A DNA stretch of 64,000 nucleotides, from NCBI GenBank assembly GCA_039916305.1, contig JBDSLR010000032.1, positions 1 to 64,000 on the forward strand, given 5' to 3'. The position numbers and the translations under genes were made by a program. Below are positions 17,223-26,339 of this stretch, piece by piece (within the stretch, counting starts at the first letter, position 1; each line of letters starts with the position of its first letter). Source of the DNA: JACMLD01 sp039916305. GTDB taxonomy: Bacteria > Bacteroidota > Bacteroidia > Chitinophagales > Chitinophagaceae. The notes beneath the pieces are model-generated. The model did not search any database, was not told where the DNA came from, and saw only the letters and a list, made by a program, of their open reading frames with translations.

Positions 17223-18365
17223 ATGGCAGAACCGGCATTCATTAATATTGAAGATTTTGTATTCAACCCATCATTCCGCGACTGGGTATTGCACAATGAT
17301 GCTGCCCACCAGGCCACATGGGAAAAATGGATGGCAGCCAATCCGCATAAAATAGCGGTAATGCAACACGCAAAATCAATCGTGTATGCACTTTCTGCAG
17401 ATCATAGCCAGCTTTCTGAACAGGAGATAGACCACGCCATAAGGGATATCCTGAACGCAAAATCCAGTATTCAAAATAATCTTCCCGATGATTTAAGATC
17501 ATCTATTAATCAAAATCAATTAATCAATGCAAAGCAACCCGCCCGGTTTAAATGGCTAGCGGGGGCGGCAGCAGCTGCTGCCCTGGTGGTTGTTTCATTT
17601 TTATATTTCAATGATAATGGCTATAAAAGCCCGGGCCAGGAGGCGTCACAATATTCAGCCAGTGATAGTGATGCCGCTGGCACCATTGCAAGGTTCAATC
17701 CGTCCGATACTATACTTATTGTAATGTTGCCAGATAGCAGCCGGGTTGAACTGGCTGCCAGGTCAGGTGTTACCTACAGCGCAGATTCTTTCAGGCACCA
17801 AAGAACAGTACAACTGACCGGGGAAGCTTTTTTTGATGTAAAGAAAATGCCCGCTGCCCCATTCCTCGTTTATACAAACAGTATGGTTACAAAAGTATTG
17901 GGCACCAGTTTCAGGGTAAAGGAATTTCCAGGCGATAAAAAAGCAATTGTATGGGTAAAAACCGGTAAGGTATCGGTGTATAAACAAAAGGAATTTTCAG
18001 CCAGCGATGCGGCTTCCAAACAGCTGGACGGTATAATCATTATTCCGAACCAACAGGTAACCTACGATGTAGACAGCAGGCAACTCACTAAAAATATTAT
18101 TGATAAACCAGTATTACTATCAAACACCGCGGATGAAATATTTGCATTTCATTCCACACCATTAAAAGAAGTTTTTTTAACACTGGAACGTGCATACGGA
18201 ATACAATTGATGTATGATGAGACGATGATCAGTTCATGCTCCCTGTCAGTAAACATGGGCAATGAATCTTTTTATGAAAAACTGGACTTGATCTGCAGGA
18301 CCATTAACGCCAGTTATGAGGTGATAGACGGAAGCATATATATTACATCGCATGGTTGCAAATAA
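17223..18365 (+). CDS. FecR-family anti-sigma factor
   Basis: The 380-residue protein has a cytoplasmic N-terminal part (1-105) that should bind the ECF sigma factor, one membrane helix (WLAGAAAAAALVVVSFLYF, 111-129), then a periplasmic FecR domain (about 155-260), with VMLPDSSRVELAARSGVTY, and TGEAFFDVKKMPAAPFLVYT and VLGTSFRVKEF. The C-terminal domain (about 305-378) matches DUF4974: STPLKEVFLTLERAYGIQLMYD. It relays binding at the SusC receptor to the sigma factor. It is flanked by the sigma gene and the SusC gene. Confidence 0.96.
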   Translation: MAEPAFINIEDFVFNPSFRDWVLHNDAAHQATWEKWMAANPHKIAVMQHAKSIVYALSADHSQLSEQEIDHAIRDILNAKSSIQNNLPDDLRSSINQNQLINAKQPARFKWLAGAAAAAALVVVSFLYFNDNGYKSPGQEASQYSASDSDAAGTIARFNPSDTILIVMLPDSSRVELAARSGVTYSADSFRHQRTVQLTGEAFFDVKKMPAAPFLVYTNSMVTKVLGTSFRVKEFPGDKKAIVWVKTGKVSVYKQKEFSASDAASKQLDGIIIIPNQQVTYDVDSRQLTKNIIDKPVLLSNTADEIFAFHSTPLKEVFLTLERAYGIQLMYDETMISSCSLSVNMGNESFYEKLDLICRTINASYEVIDGSIYITSHGCK

Positions 18366-18456
18366 ATATTAAAATAAAAAACCCGCAAGTGGATTGGGGA
18401 ATCTTGACTGCGGGCTGTTCTGACATTCAGTTAAAAAATCAAAACAATTGCAAAGT

Positions 18457-21400
18457 ATGAAAAAAAACCTGACCCGGTCAGTAGTAATTGCTATTATGAA
18501 ATTTTCAATTATTCCTGCATTGCTGCTTTTTTTTGCTTTCTGTTCCTTTGCCAGTCCTGTCAATAGCCAGGATCTGCTAAACAAGAAAATAACCATCCGG
18601 GTAAGATCGGAGGAAGTACAGGCAGTGCTTGCCGAAATTGAAAAACTTTCAGGCGGTAAGTTTATGTACAGCCCGGAGATCATCCGCTCTACGCGCAAAG
18701 TAAGTTTGAGCGCAAAAAATGAAAAAATTTCCGACATTCTTACCCGGTTGCTGCAGCCGCTTGCCATCAGGTACGAAGTGATGAACAATTACATTATTCT
18801 CAACCGGGAAAAAGACATTAACGGGGTTTTGTTGTCCGGCCTGCAAATAAGCCAGTACAACTCCCCGCCAAAAGTAATCAGGGGTAATGTTAGTACAGCT
18901 TCCGGCGACCCTTTGAGCGGCGTAAGCGTTACGGCCAAAGGCACCCAGACCGGAACTGCCACAGATGCCAGGGGAAATTTTACACTAACAGTCAGCGAAA
19001 GCACCAATACCCTGGTATTTACATATGTAGGGTACCAGCCAGTTGAATTTGCGCTCGCAGGCCGGGAAATTATCAGCGTTATTATGCAGCCCGATGCGAA
19101 GAGCCTGGGGGATATTGTGGTGGTGGGGTATGGCCAGGTAAAGAAAAATGATCTTACCGGGTCGGTATCAACCATCTCATTAAAAGAAATGAAGAAAGTG
19201 GCTGTTACATCACTTGACCAGGCTATGCAGGGTAGGGCAGCAGGGGTACAGATAACCCAAAATTCAGGTGCACCCGGCGGCACTACTACAATCCGCATAC
19301 GCGGAGGTAATTCTATCCAGGGGGATAATGAACCACTGTATGTAATTGATGGGGTGCCTTTCAAAAATGATGGTGTGTCAAGTGGCGCCAGCTTCAATGT
19401 ATTAAGTACACTAAACCCCAGCGATATTGAATCAATATCTGTTTTAAAAGACGCTTCTTCTACAGCTATTTATGGCTCCAGGGGCGCCAATGGTGTAGTT
19501 ATCATTACTACAAAAAGGGGCAAGTCCGGCGCACCCGTTCTCGCATTTGAATCTTACTACGGTTCGCAAAAAGTGAGACGCAAATATCCTGTTCTTAACG
19601 GATCTGAATATGCAACTTTCCTTAATGATGTAAACATCAACGACGGCCGCCCGGCAGTCTTTACGCAGGCGCAGGTAGATGCATTTGGTAAAGGAGTAGA
19701 CTGGCAGGACGAAATATTCCGATCGGCCCCCATGTCCAATTATCAGTTGTCGCTATCGGGTGGTGACGAGAAAACGCAATACGCCATGTCAGGCGGTTAT
19801 TTCAAACAGGATGGCGTTATTGTGAATTCTGATTTTCAGCGTTATTCTTTCAGGATAAACCTCGACAGAAAAATCAATGACCGTTTGAAAGTAGGAAACA
19901 GTCTCTCCATTAACAGAACGGTTACAAATCAGTCGCGCACAGATGGGGCACTTGGTTCGTCCGGATTGGTTACCATTGCAGCATTACAATTTCCGCCCAT
20001 TGTTCCCATTACGAATCCCGATGGCAGCTACGTAATCACCAGCCCCTACCTGGCCTTTACCGCTGATAACCCGGTGGCACTGGCCCGGGATGGAAAAAAC
20101 AAAAACACGGCCTTCCGCATCTTCGGCAATGTTTTCGCAGAATATAAAATTATCCAGGGTTTAAATTTCCGCGTAGTTGTTGGTGTGGATGGAATATTGC
20201 AAAAGCAGGACAGCTATGTGCCGAGGTCGGTGTCCAGTGGCCTGTCCCAGGGTGGCCTTGCTTCCATTTTTAATGGCCAGTCGGTAACCTGGATCAACGA
20301 AAACCTGCTTACATATAATAAAGCCCTTGGGGCAAACCACAATATCAGTTTATTGGCCGGTTTTACACAACAGGCTAACCGCACAGAAAACAGTTCGGCT
20401 TCATCTCGCAGTTTCGTTGCAGACAATCTTGGTTACAACAACCTGGGCCTGGGTGCAGTAGCGCTTATACCTGGCTCGTCTGTAGGTACATGGGGGCTGC
20501 AATCTTATCTCGGACGGGTTAACTACAGTTTTAAAAACAAGTACCTGTTAACCGGCTCCGTTCGTTCAGACGGCTCGTCGAGGTTTGGAAAAAATAAACG
20601 GTATGCCGTGTTCCCCTCCGGTGCATTTGCGTGGAAAATAAATGAAGAGCCTTTTCTAAAAGAGAATAAGCGTATCAGCGATCTTAAACTAAGGGTTACG
20701 TACGGCCTTACCGGCAACCAGGACGGCATCGGCAACTATCCTGCCTACTCTTTACTGGCCACACAAAACTATATCCTCAATAATGCCACTGCTACCGGTA
20801 TCGGTCCTAACCAGATTGCCAATCCGGATCTTTCATGGGAAACCACTTCGCAGGCTGATATTGGTATTGATCTTGGACTGTTCAACGGTCGCATTGCAAT
20901 TACTGCAGATGCTTATATAAAAAGAACGCGGGACTTGCTGCTTAACCTGACTATTCCCAGTACTTCCGGGTTTTCTACTGCAATTAAAAACCTTGGCAAA
21001 GTAGAAAATAAGGGGGTAGAATTAAATATTGTTTCGCGCAATCTCACCGGGGCATTTCAATGGACCACGGAACTGAATATTTCTACCAATAAAAATACCG
21101 TGCTTGATCTTGGCGGGGCCTCGCAAATCTTTGCAGGAGAAGTAGCCAATATAGGGCAGAACCTTAATTCAGGTATTATCAGGGTAGGCATGCCGCTGGG
21201 TAGTTTTTATGGTTATGTTACCAATGGTCTTTACCAGTCTGCCACAGAGATTAATGATCTGCTGGATCCGCAGGCAAAAAAACCAGGTGACAGGAAATAC
21301 CTTGACATCAACGGAGACAAGCAGATAAACGATAATGACCGGCGGATAATTGGTTCGGCGCAGCCAAAATACATTGGCGGCATAACCAACTCTTTTGCAT

Positions 21401-21858
21401 ACCATGGTTTTGATTTATCTGTTTTTCTGCAGGGCGTTTCCGGTAATAATATTCTTAACGCCAACCGTTTTGAACTGGAATACCTTAATGGAACCAATAA
21501 CCAGAGCAAAGATGTGCTGGCCAGGTGGACGCCTACCAATACCAATACCGATATTCCCAGGGCAACCTCTACCAGGCCCGCCAACAGGATATCTACCCGG
21601 CAGATTGAAGATGGATCCTACCTGCGTTTAAAAACCATGCAGCTGGCATATAGCCTGCCTGCTTCAACGCTTAAATTTTTAAAAGTACAAAGTGTACGTT
21701 TTTATGTAACGGCGCAAAACCTGGTTACATGGACCAACTATTCCGGTTTCGATCCTGAAGTAAACCGTTTCGGACAAGACAGTCGCAGCCAGGGGTTTGA
21801 CTATGGTGGCTACCCTGCGGCCAAAGTATTTCTTGCAGGCGTAAACGTGACCTTTTAA
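18457..21858 (+). CDS. SusC/RagA-family TonB-dependent outer-membrane receptor with N-terminal STN domain
   Basis: The ATG at 18457 is chosen; a TTG three codons earlier is in frame but less likely. The 1133 residues comprise a signal peptide (1-38, ending FASPVNSQ), an STN domain (about 45-118, EVQAVLAEIEKLSGGKFMYS), a carboxypeptidase-D-like beta-sandwich (about 140-220, VIRGNVSTASGDPLSGVSVT), the TonB-dependent plug starting at DIVVVGYGQVKKNDLTGSVS, and a barrel ending VFLAGVNVTF. The DPSDIESISVLKDASSTAIYGSRGANGV-type plug signature is present in close form. The STN domain, which contacts FecR in the periplasm, fits the sigma/FecR pair just upstream. With SusD it imports an unknown oligomer across the outer membrane. 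Confidence 0.97.
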   Translation: MKKNLTRSVVIAIMKFSIIPALLLFFAFCSFASPVNSQDLLNKKITIRVRSEEVQAVLAEIEKLSGGKFMYSPEIIRSTRKVSLSAKNEKISDILTRLLQPLAIRYEVMNNYIILNREKDINGVLLSGLQISQYNSPPKVIRGNVSTASGDPLSGVSVTAKGTQTGTATDARGNFTLTVSESTNTLVFTYVGYQPVEFALAGREIISVIMQPDAKSLGDIVVVGYGQVKKNDLTGSVSTISLKEMKKVAVTSLDQAMQGRAAGVQITQNSGAPGGTTTIRIRGGNSIQGDNEPLYVIDGVPFKNDGVSSGASFNVLSTLNPSDIESISVLKDASSTAIYGSRGANGVVIITTKRGKSGAPVLAFESYYGSQKVRRKYPVLNGSEYATFLNDVNINDGRPAVFTQAQVDAFGKGVDWQDEIFRSAPMSNYQLSLSGGDEKTQYAMSGGYFKQDGVIVNSDFQRYSFRINLDRKINDRLKVGNSLSINRTVTNQSRTDGALGSSGLVTIAALQFPPIVPITNPDGSYVITSPYLAFTADNPVALARDGKNKNTAFRIFGNVFAEYKIIQGLNFRVVVGVDGILQKQDSYVPRSVSSGLSQGGLASIFNGQSVTWINENLLTYNKALGANHNISLLAGFTQQANRTENSSASSRSFVADNLGYNNLGLGAVALIPGSSVGTWGLQSYLGRVNYSFKNKYLLTGSVRSDGSSRFGKNKRYAVFPSGAFAWKINEEPFLKENKRISDLKLRVTYGLTGNQDGIGNYPAYSLLATQNYILNNATATGIGPNQIANPDLSWETTSQADIGIDLGLFNGRIAITADAYIKRTRDLLLNLTIPSTSGFSTAIKNLGKVENKGVELNIVSRNLTGAFQWTTELNISTNKNTVLDLGGASQIFAGEVANIGQNLNSGIIRVGMPLGSFYGYVTNGLYQSATEINDLLDPQAKKPGDRKYLDINGDKQINDNDRRIIGSAQPKYIGGITNSFAYHGFDLSVFLQGVSGNNILNANRFELEYLNGTNNQSKDVLARWTPTNTNTDIPRATSTRPANRISTRQIEDGSYLRLKTMQLAYSLPASTLKFLKVQSVRFYVTAQNLVTWTNYSGFDPEVNRFGQDSRSQGFDYGGYPAAKVFLAGVNVTF

Positions 21859-21909
21859 TTCTTAAAACAAAAATGCTCACAAGCTGCTGAGGCAACAAAT
21901 AACTCGTAT

Positions 21910-23346
21910 ATGAAAAAACAATATTTTACACTTTTTTTAATGGCTGCATTGCTGCTGGCAGCCTGCTCAAAGATTCTTGATAAATCGCCCGAATCCAACT
22001 TTACACCCGATAATTTTTACAGAAATGCCGAAGACGCAAAGGCGGCAATAAATGCGGTATATGATCTGATGAACAGCAATGAAATGTATAACCAGGTAAT
22101 GTGGATTATCCAGGATCAGTCTACTGATGACTCAGAATGGGGCAACGGCAGGTCTACTGCCAACCAGCCTAAAAACGACCTTGACAAATATACTTTTACG
22201 CCGGCTACAACAACTTTTCAATCTATCTGGTCAATATGTTATCGTTCCATCAACAGGTGTAATGCAGCGTTGGAAAGAATTCCACCCATCGTTATGGATG
22301 AACCGCTGAAGGCAAGGCTCCTGGGCGAAGCAAAATTCATGCGGGGGTTTTATTATTTTACATTGGTTCGTTTGTTTGGAGACGTACCCCTGGTGTTAAA
22401 AGAAACAACATCCCTGAATAACCTGCAGGTGGCGCGAACGGCTTCTGAAGATGTATATAAGCAAATCATCCAGGATTTCAGCGATGCGGAAACCATCCTG
22501 CCTGTTACCTACGGAGCCGGCGATAAAGGGAAAGCTACAAAAGGGGCTGCAAAAGCTTTTCTTTCAAAAGTCTATCTTACAAGAGAAGAGTGGGCGAAAG
22601 CATCCACAAAAGCAAAGGAAGTAATGGATCTGGGTGCCGGCTATGATCTATGGACAAATTTCGCTGATGCGTTCCTGATAGCCAATAAAAATGGTAAAGA
22701 AAGTGTATTTGATATCCAGGCCAACGGGCTTGTGAGTGAAGGAAGCCTGATGCAGGGGTACATGCGGCCACCATTTGATCGTGTAAATAATATCAACGGA
22801 TTTGGTGACGATCCGCCAACGCAAAATATTTACAACGCCTACCAGGCAGCAGATACCCGCAGAAATGCAACACTAAGGCTTTACTCTGCAACAGGAACAC
22901 CAGCCGCTCCCGCGGCAATCGTATTCCCCTGTTATGTTTCTAAATATCTTGATCCAGGTGCAACAGGCAACGGCGATGGAAGTAATAATTTCCCTATCAT
23001 AAGGTATACAGACGTGCTGTTGATGTATGCGGAAGCGCTTAATGAACAGGGTGCCGGCAATACAGAAGCATATGCCGCGGTAAACCGGGTTAGAAAAAGA
23101 GCAGGGCTTACAGATTTAGCCGCGCTTGGCCAATCAGCATTCAGGGATAGCGTGTTATTGGAAAGAAGGTTAGAACTCGCTTTTGAAGGGCACCGCCGCT
23201 ATGACCTGCTACGAACAAAGCGGTTGATTACGGCGATGAATGCGCAGAATCCTTCTATTGCAATAAAACCATACCAGACCTTGTTTCCCATTCCTCAAAC
23301 CGAGCGGGATGTAAATCCGCTGCTCACTCAAAACAGCGGATATTGA
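21910..23346 (+). CDS. SusD/RagB-family outer-membrane ligand-binding lipoprotein
   Basis: The product has 478 residues with a lipoprotein signal (LLLAACSK, lipidated Cys19). SusD hallmarks are FYRNAEDAKAAINAVYDLM, then GEAKFMRGFYYFTLVRLFGDVPLV in two halves around residue 150, TPR-like helices in KAFLSKVYLTREEWAKASTKA, and the C-terminal ERRLELAFEGHRRYDLLR and LTQNSGY. It caps the SusC transporter at the cell surface and binds the imported ligand. It lies 51 bases after SusC. Its stop codon overlaps the TTG start of the next gene. Confidence 0.97.
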   Translation: MKKQYFTLFLMAALLLAACSKILDKSPESNFTPDNFYRNAEDAKAAINAVYDLMNSNEMYNQVMWIIQDQSTDDSEWGNGRSTANQPKNDLDKYTFTPATTTFQSIWSICYRSINRCNAALERIPPIVMDEPLKARLLGEAKFMRGFYYFTLVRLFGDVPLVLKETTSLNNLQVARTASEDVYKQIIQDFSDAETILPVTYGAGDKGKATKGAAKAFLSKVYLTREEWAKASTKAKEVMDLGAGYDLWTNFADAFLIANKNGKESVFDIQANGLVSEGSLMQGYMRPPFDRVNNINGFGDDPPTQNIYNAYQAADTRRNATLRLYSATGTPAAPAAIVFPCYVSKYLDPGATGNGDGSNNFPIIRYTDVLLMYAEALNEQGAGNTEAYAAVNRVRKRAGLTDLAALGQSAFRDSVLLERRLELAFEGHRRYDLLRTKRLITAMNAQNPSIAIKPYQTLFPIPQTERDVNPLLTQNSGY

Positions 23347-24071
23347 AAAGAAGAAAGTTTATTGTAACAAGCCTGGTAGGTAGTTCACTGTTTGCCGCAC
23401 CGTTAATGACAGAAGCTGCAACGGCACAGCCAACTGGTATTATACAGGTTATTAATGCAGGTGTTGGCGGCAATAATACAATTGACTTGCTGGAGCGGAT
23501 ACCGCAGGATTGCCTGCTGCATAAACCAGAACTGGTTATTTTTATGGCTGGTACCAACGATATGAACAGCAAAAAATTTGTAGCGCTGCCAGCGTATGAA
23601 AAGAACATGCAACAAATGATAAGTATGATGAAAAAAGGCGGGAGCGAAGTAATGCTGATGAACCTGCTGCCCGTGTATGAACCATATTTATTTACCCGGC
23701 ATGAACGAAGCTTTTACGAACCCGGTGGCCATAGCGGACGACTGAAACAAGTGAATGAATTAATAAGTAAACTTGCAGTGCGCAATAATACGGCGTTCGT
23801 TGACCTGTATCATATTTTCAACAGTATTGGAAACATAGGCACAGAAGTATCCAGCCTGATAAAAAATGAAGCGAACAGCGGAACAACGGATGGCTTGCAT
23901 CCCACTGCAGATGGATACAGGCTGATAGCAACAGCCGTGCACGCAAAGCTTGCCTGCAATCACCTGGCGGCGAAAAGGAAAATAGTTTGTTTCGGAGACA
24001 GTATTACAAAGGGCGATGGTATTGATGGTGGAGGAAACTACCCGTCTTATTTGCGAAAACTTTTAAATTAA
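23343..24071 (+). CDS. Exported SGNH/GDSL hydrolase with circularly permuted sequence blocks
   Basis: The 242-residue product begins with a twin-arginine-type signal (MKRRKFIVTSLVGSS). Catalytic blocks occur in an unusual order. Block II (NAGVGGNN, Gly40) comes first, then block III (GTNDMN, Asn72), then block V (DGLHPTADGY, Asp183 and His186), and block I with the nucleophile (FGDSITKGDGI, Ser220) lies at the very C-terminus, followed by NYPSYLRKLLN and the stop. In normal SGNH enzymes block I is at the N-terminus. All catalytic parts are present once, so this is a permutation, not a truncation. The start is TTG inside the SusD stop (TTGA); the twin-arginine signal supports it over a later ATG at 23407. 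Probably an exported esterase removing acyl groups from the imported glycan. Confidence 0.85.
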   Translation: MKRRKFIVTSLVGSSLFAAPLMTEAATAQPTGIIQVINAGVGGNNTIDLLERIPQDCLLHKPELVIFMAGTNDMNSKKFVALPAYEKNMQQMISMMKKGGSEVMLMNLLPVYEPYLFTRHERSFYEPGGHSGRLKQVNELISKLAVRNNTAFVDLYHIFNSIGNIGTEVSSLIKNEANSGTTDGLHPTADGYRLIATAVHAKLACNHLAAKRKIVCFGDSITKGDGIDGGGNYPSYLRKLLN

Positions 24072-24076
24072 CCGCA

Positions 24077-26098
24077 ATGTATTTTATTAGAAAAATAATG
24101 GTTTTGTTTATCTGTGTAAGCTGTTTATTGAATAGCTCATTTGCGCAGCAGGTCACAACCGTGGATATTTGCGTTTACGGAGGCAGCTCTGCTGGCGTAA
24201 TTGCCGCCTATACCGCCAGGAAAATGGGTAAGTCGGTAATACTGGTTGAACCGGGCCAGCATTTGGGCGGTCTGTCTTCCGGCGGCCTTGGCTACACTGA
24301 TATAGGGAACAAGTATGCCATTTCAGGATTGGCGCTGGATTTCTACCGGAGAATAGGACAACACTATGGTAAGTTTGAACAGTGGATTTTTGAACCGCAC
24401 GTTGCGGAGCAAACATTTAAAGGATATATTCAGCGCGGTGCTGTGGATGTGCTGTACACAGCACGTTTAAAGTCTGTAGAAAAGCAGGGGCCTGGTATCG
24501 TATCTGTCACTGTTGAAAATTCAAAAAAACCTGAAGATATTACTAACCGGGTAATCAGGGCAAAGATGTTTATTGACTGCAGCTATGAGGGTGACCTGAT
24601 GGCCAAAGCTGGCGTATCTTATACAACAGGCCGTGAATCCAATGCAGTTTACAATGAAACCTTCAATGGCGTACAAATAAAGGGCAAGCACCAATTTCCT
24701 GATGGCATCGATCCTTATAAAACAAAGGGTGATGCTGCAAGTGGCTTATTATGGGGTATCAGTGCAGTACCTCCGCAACCCCGTGGTTCCGGTGATAAAA
24801 AGCTGCAGGCCTATAATTTCAGGATATGCCTGTCAAGCGATCCCGCAAACCAGATTGCCATTACGCGGCCGGAGGAATATGATCCTGCGAAATATGAATT
24901 GCTGATCAGGGTGTTGGAAAAAGATCCAAAAAGACCGTTTAACCTGGTGCTGAAGCCTGATCTTATGCCGAACCAAAAAACGGATATAAATAACAACGGG
25001 CCATTGTCTACCGATATGATCGGAATGAATTATGAGTATGCGGAGGGTGATTATGCTAAACGCGAAGCAATACAAAAATCACATGAGTTATATATTAAAG
25101 GCCTTCTTTATTTTATAGGGCATGATGAGCGGGTACCGGTGCATCTGCGTACGGAAATGATGAGATGGGGTTATCCGAAAGATGAATACGCTGACAATGG
25201 TAACTGGTCTCCACAAATGTATGTACGTGAAGCAAGACGAATGACAGGCGCATACGTGATGACACAGGCGAATTGCCAGGGAAAAGAAGTAATTACCGAT
25301 GGAGTAGGAATGGCAGCGTACACCATGGATTCTCATAATTGTGACCGGGTGGTTATTACTGAGAACGGCGTGGCAATGGTGAAAAATGAAGGTGATGTGC
25401 AGGAAGGTGGTTTTCCGCCCTATCCAATTTCCTACCGGTGCATTGTTCCGAAGGAAAATGAATGTAATAACCTGCTGGTGCCGGTTTGCCTGTCAGCATC
25501 GCATATTGCATACGGCTCTATCCGGATGGAGCCGGTATTTATGGTACTGGGGCAATCCGCCGCTGTTGCTGCTTCCATGTCCATCGATCAAAAAAACAGT
25601 TTGCTTAATGTTGATATGGCAAAATTGCAGCATACGCTTGCTGCTAACCCGCTGGCTGATGGCAGCAGCGGCGATATTTTTATTGACAATGAAAAAAAGG
25701 GCAGCGTTATTTTAACGGGTAATTGGAAGACAATCAAAGATGCACGAAACAGTTACGGCCCTTCATGGTTGCAGGCTGATACGGGTGGCGGTTTTAAAAC
25801 TGCCAGGTTTGTTCCAGAAATCCGCAGCGCCGGTAAGTATGGCGTGTATACATACGTCCCTAAAATAACGGGCGCTTCAGCAACGGTTGCTTTTAATGTG
25901 TATGATGGCCGTGTAAATAAAGAAGGTATACTTGACCACGCTAAGGTGGTAGTAGAGGGGCAGACCTCCGGCGAATGGGTTTCCCTTGGGACATATAACT
26001 TTCCGGCAGGAAAAAAAGGTTTTGTAGAAATTACCAATAAGAACGCCAATGGAATTGTTCTTGCCGATGCGTTTTTGTTTATCCCTGAAAAACGATAA
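24077..26098 (+). CDS. Secreted FAD-dependent oxidoreductase with golvesin/xanthan-lyase-like C-terminal domain
   Basis: The product has 673 residues with a signal peptide (1-24, ending NSSFAQ). Residues 30-460 match the FAD_oxidored family: DICVYGGSSAGVIAAYTA is the dinucleotide-binding loop, EPGQHLGGLSSGGLGYTD follows, and the later FIDCSYEGDLMAKAGVSYT is typical. The last 140 residues, from IFIDNEKKG to LADAFLFIPEKR, form a beta-sandwich like the C-terminal domain of golvesin and xanthan lyases. This arrangement is common in polysaccharide loci and is often annotated as xanthan lyase, but no lyase chemistry is implied. The gene starts 5 bases after the SGNH gene and closes the sigma/FecR/SusCD unit. 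Confidence 0.9.
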   Translation: MYFIRKIMVLFICVSCLLNSSFAQQVTTVDICVYGGSSAGVIAAYTARKMGKSVILVEPGQHLGGLSSGGLGYTDIGNKYAISGLALDFYRRIGQHYGKFEQWIFEPHVAEQTFKGYIQRGAVDVLYTARLKSVEKQGPGIVSVTVENSKKPEDITNRVIRAKMFIDCSYEGDLMAKAGVSYTTGRESNAVYNETFNGVQIKGKHQFPDGIDPYKTKGDAASGLLWGISAVPPQPRGSGDKKLQAYNFRICLSSDPANQIAITRPEEYDPAKYELLIRVLEKDPKRPFNLVLKPDLMPNQKTDINNNGPLSTDMIGMNYEYAEGDYAKREAIQKSHELYIKGLLYFIGHDERVPVHLRTEMMRWGYPKDEYADNGNWSPQMYVREARRMTGAYVMTQANCQGKEVITDGVGMAAYTMDSHNCDRVVITENGVAMVKNEGDVQEGGFPPYPISYRCIVPKENECNNLLVPVCLSASHIAYGSIRMEPVFMVLGQSAAVAASMSIDQKNSLLNVDMAKLQHTLAANPLADGSSGDIFIDNEKKGSVILTGNWKTIKDARNSYGPSWLQADTGGGFKTARFVPEIRSAGKYGVYTYVPKITGASATVAFNVYDGRVNKEGILDHAKVVVEGQTSGEWVSLGTYNFPAGKKGFVEITNKNANGIVLADAFLFIPEKR

Positions 26099-26177
26099 TC
26101 GATGCTTTGTAGTGGCACCTGAAAATAAACTGACAGGAAAAGACAAGCATAAAAAAAGTATTGGAGCTCATACTGAA

Positions 26178-26212
26178 CGAAACCCTTATCGAATAAAGGT
26201 TTCGCTCTTTTA
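26178..26212 (+). terminator. Rho-independent terminator of the SusCD operon
   Basis: CGAAACC at 26178-26184 pairs with GGTTTCG at 26198-26204. The inner CTTAT/ATAAA adds four more pairs around a CGA loop, and CTCTTTT follows at once. It lies 80 bases after the stop of the FAD oxidoreductase gene. Confidence 0.75.
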
Positions 26213-26339
26213 AAAGACGTTGGGAAATTGTTGTCAGCAACTGAGTGAACTTCGTCAATACAGGTTTGACCAGAATAGTTGAACTTATAAATAGCGGAAA
26301 AATGCTGGCAGTATTGAGAAGTCTGCTCAAAAGCGTTAC

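Noticed and set aside
18382..18414. Inverted repeat CCCGCA/TGCGGG between FecR and SusC
   Set aside because: Six-base stem with a loop of about 20 bases and no T-run after it, so not called as a terminator.
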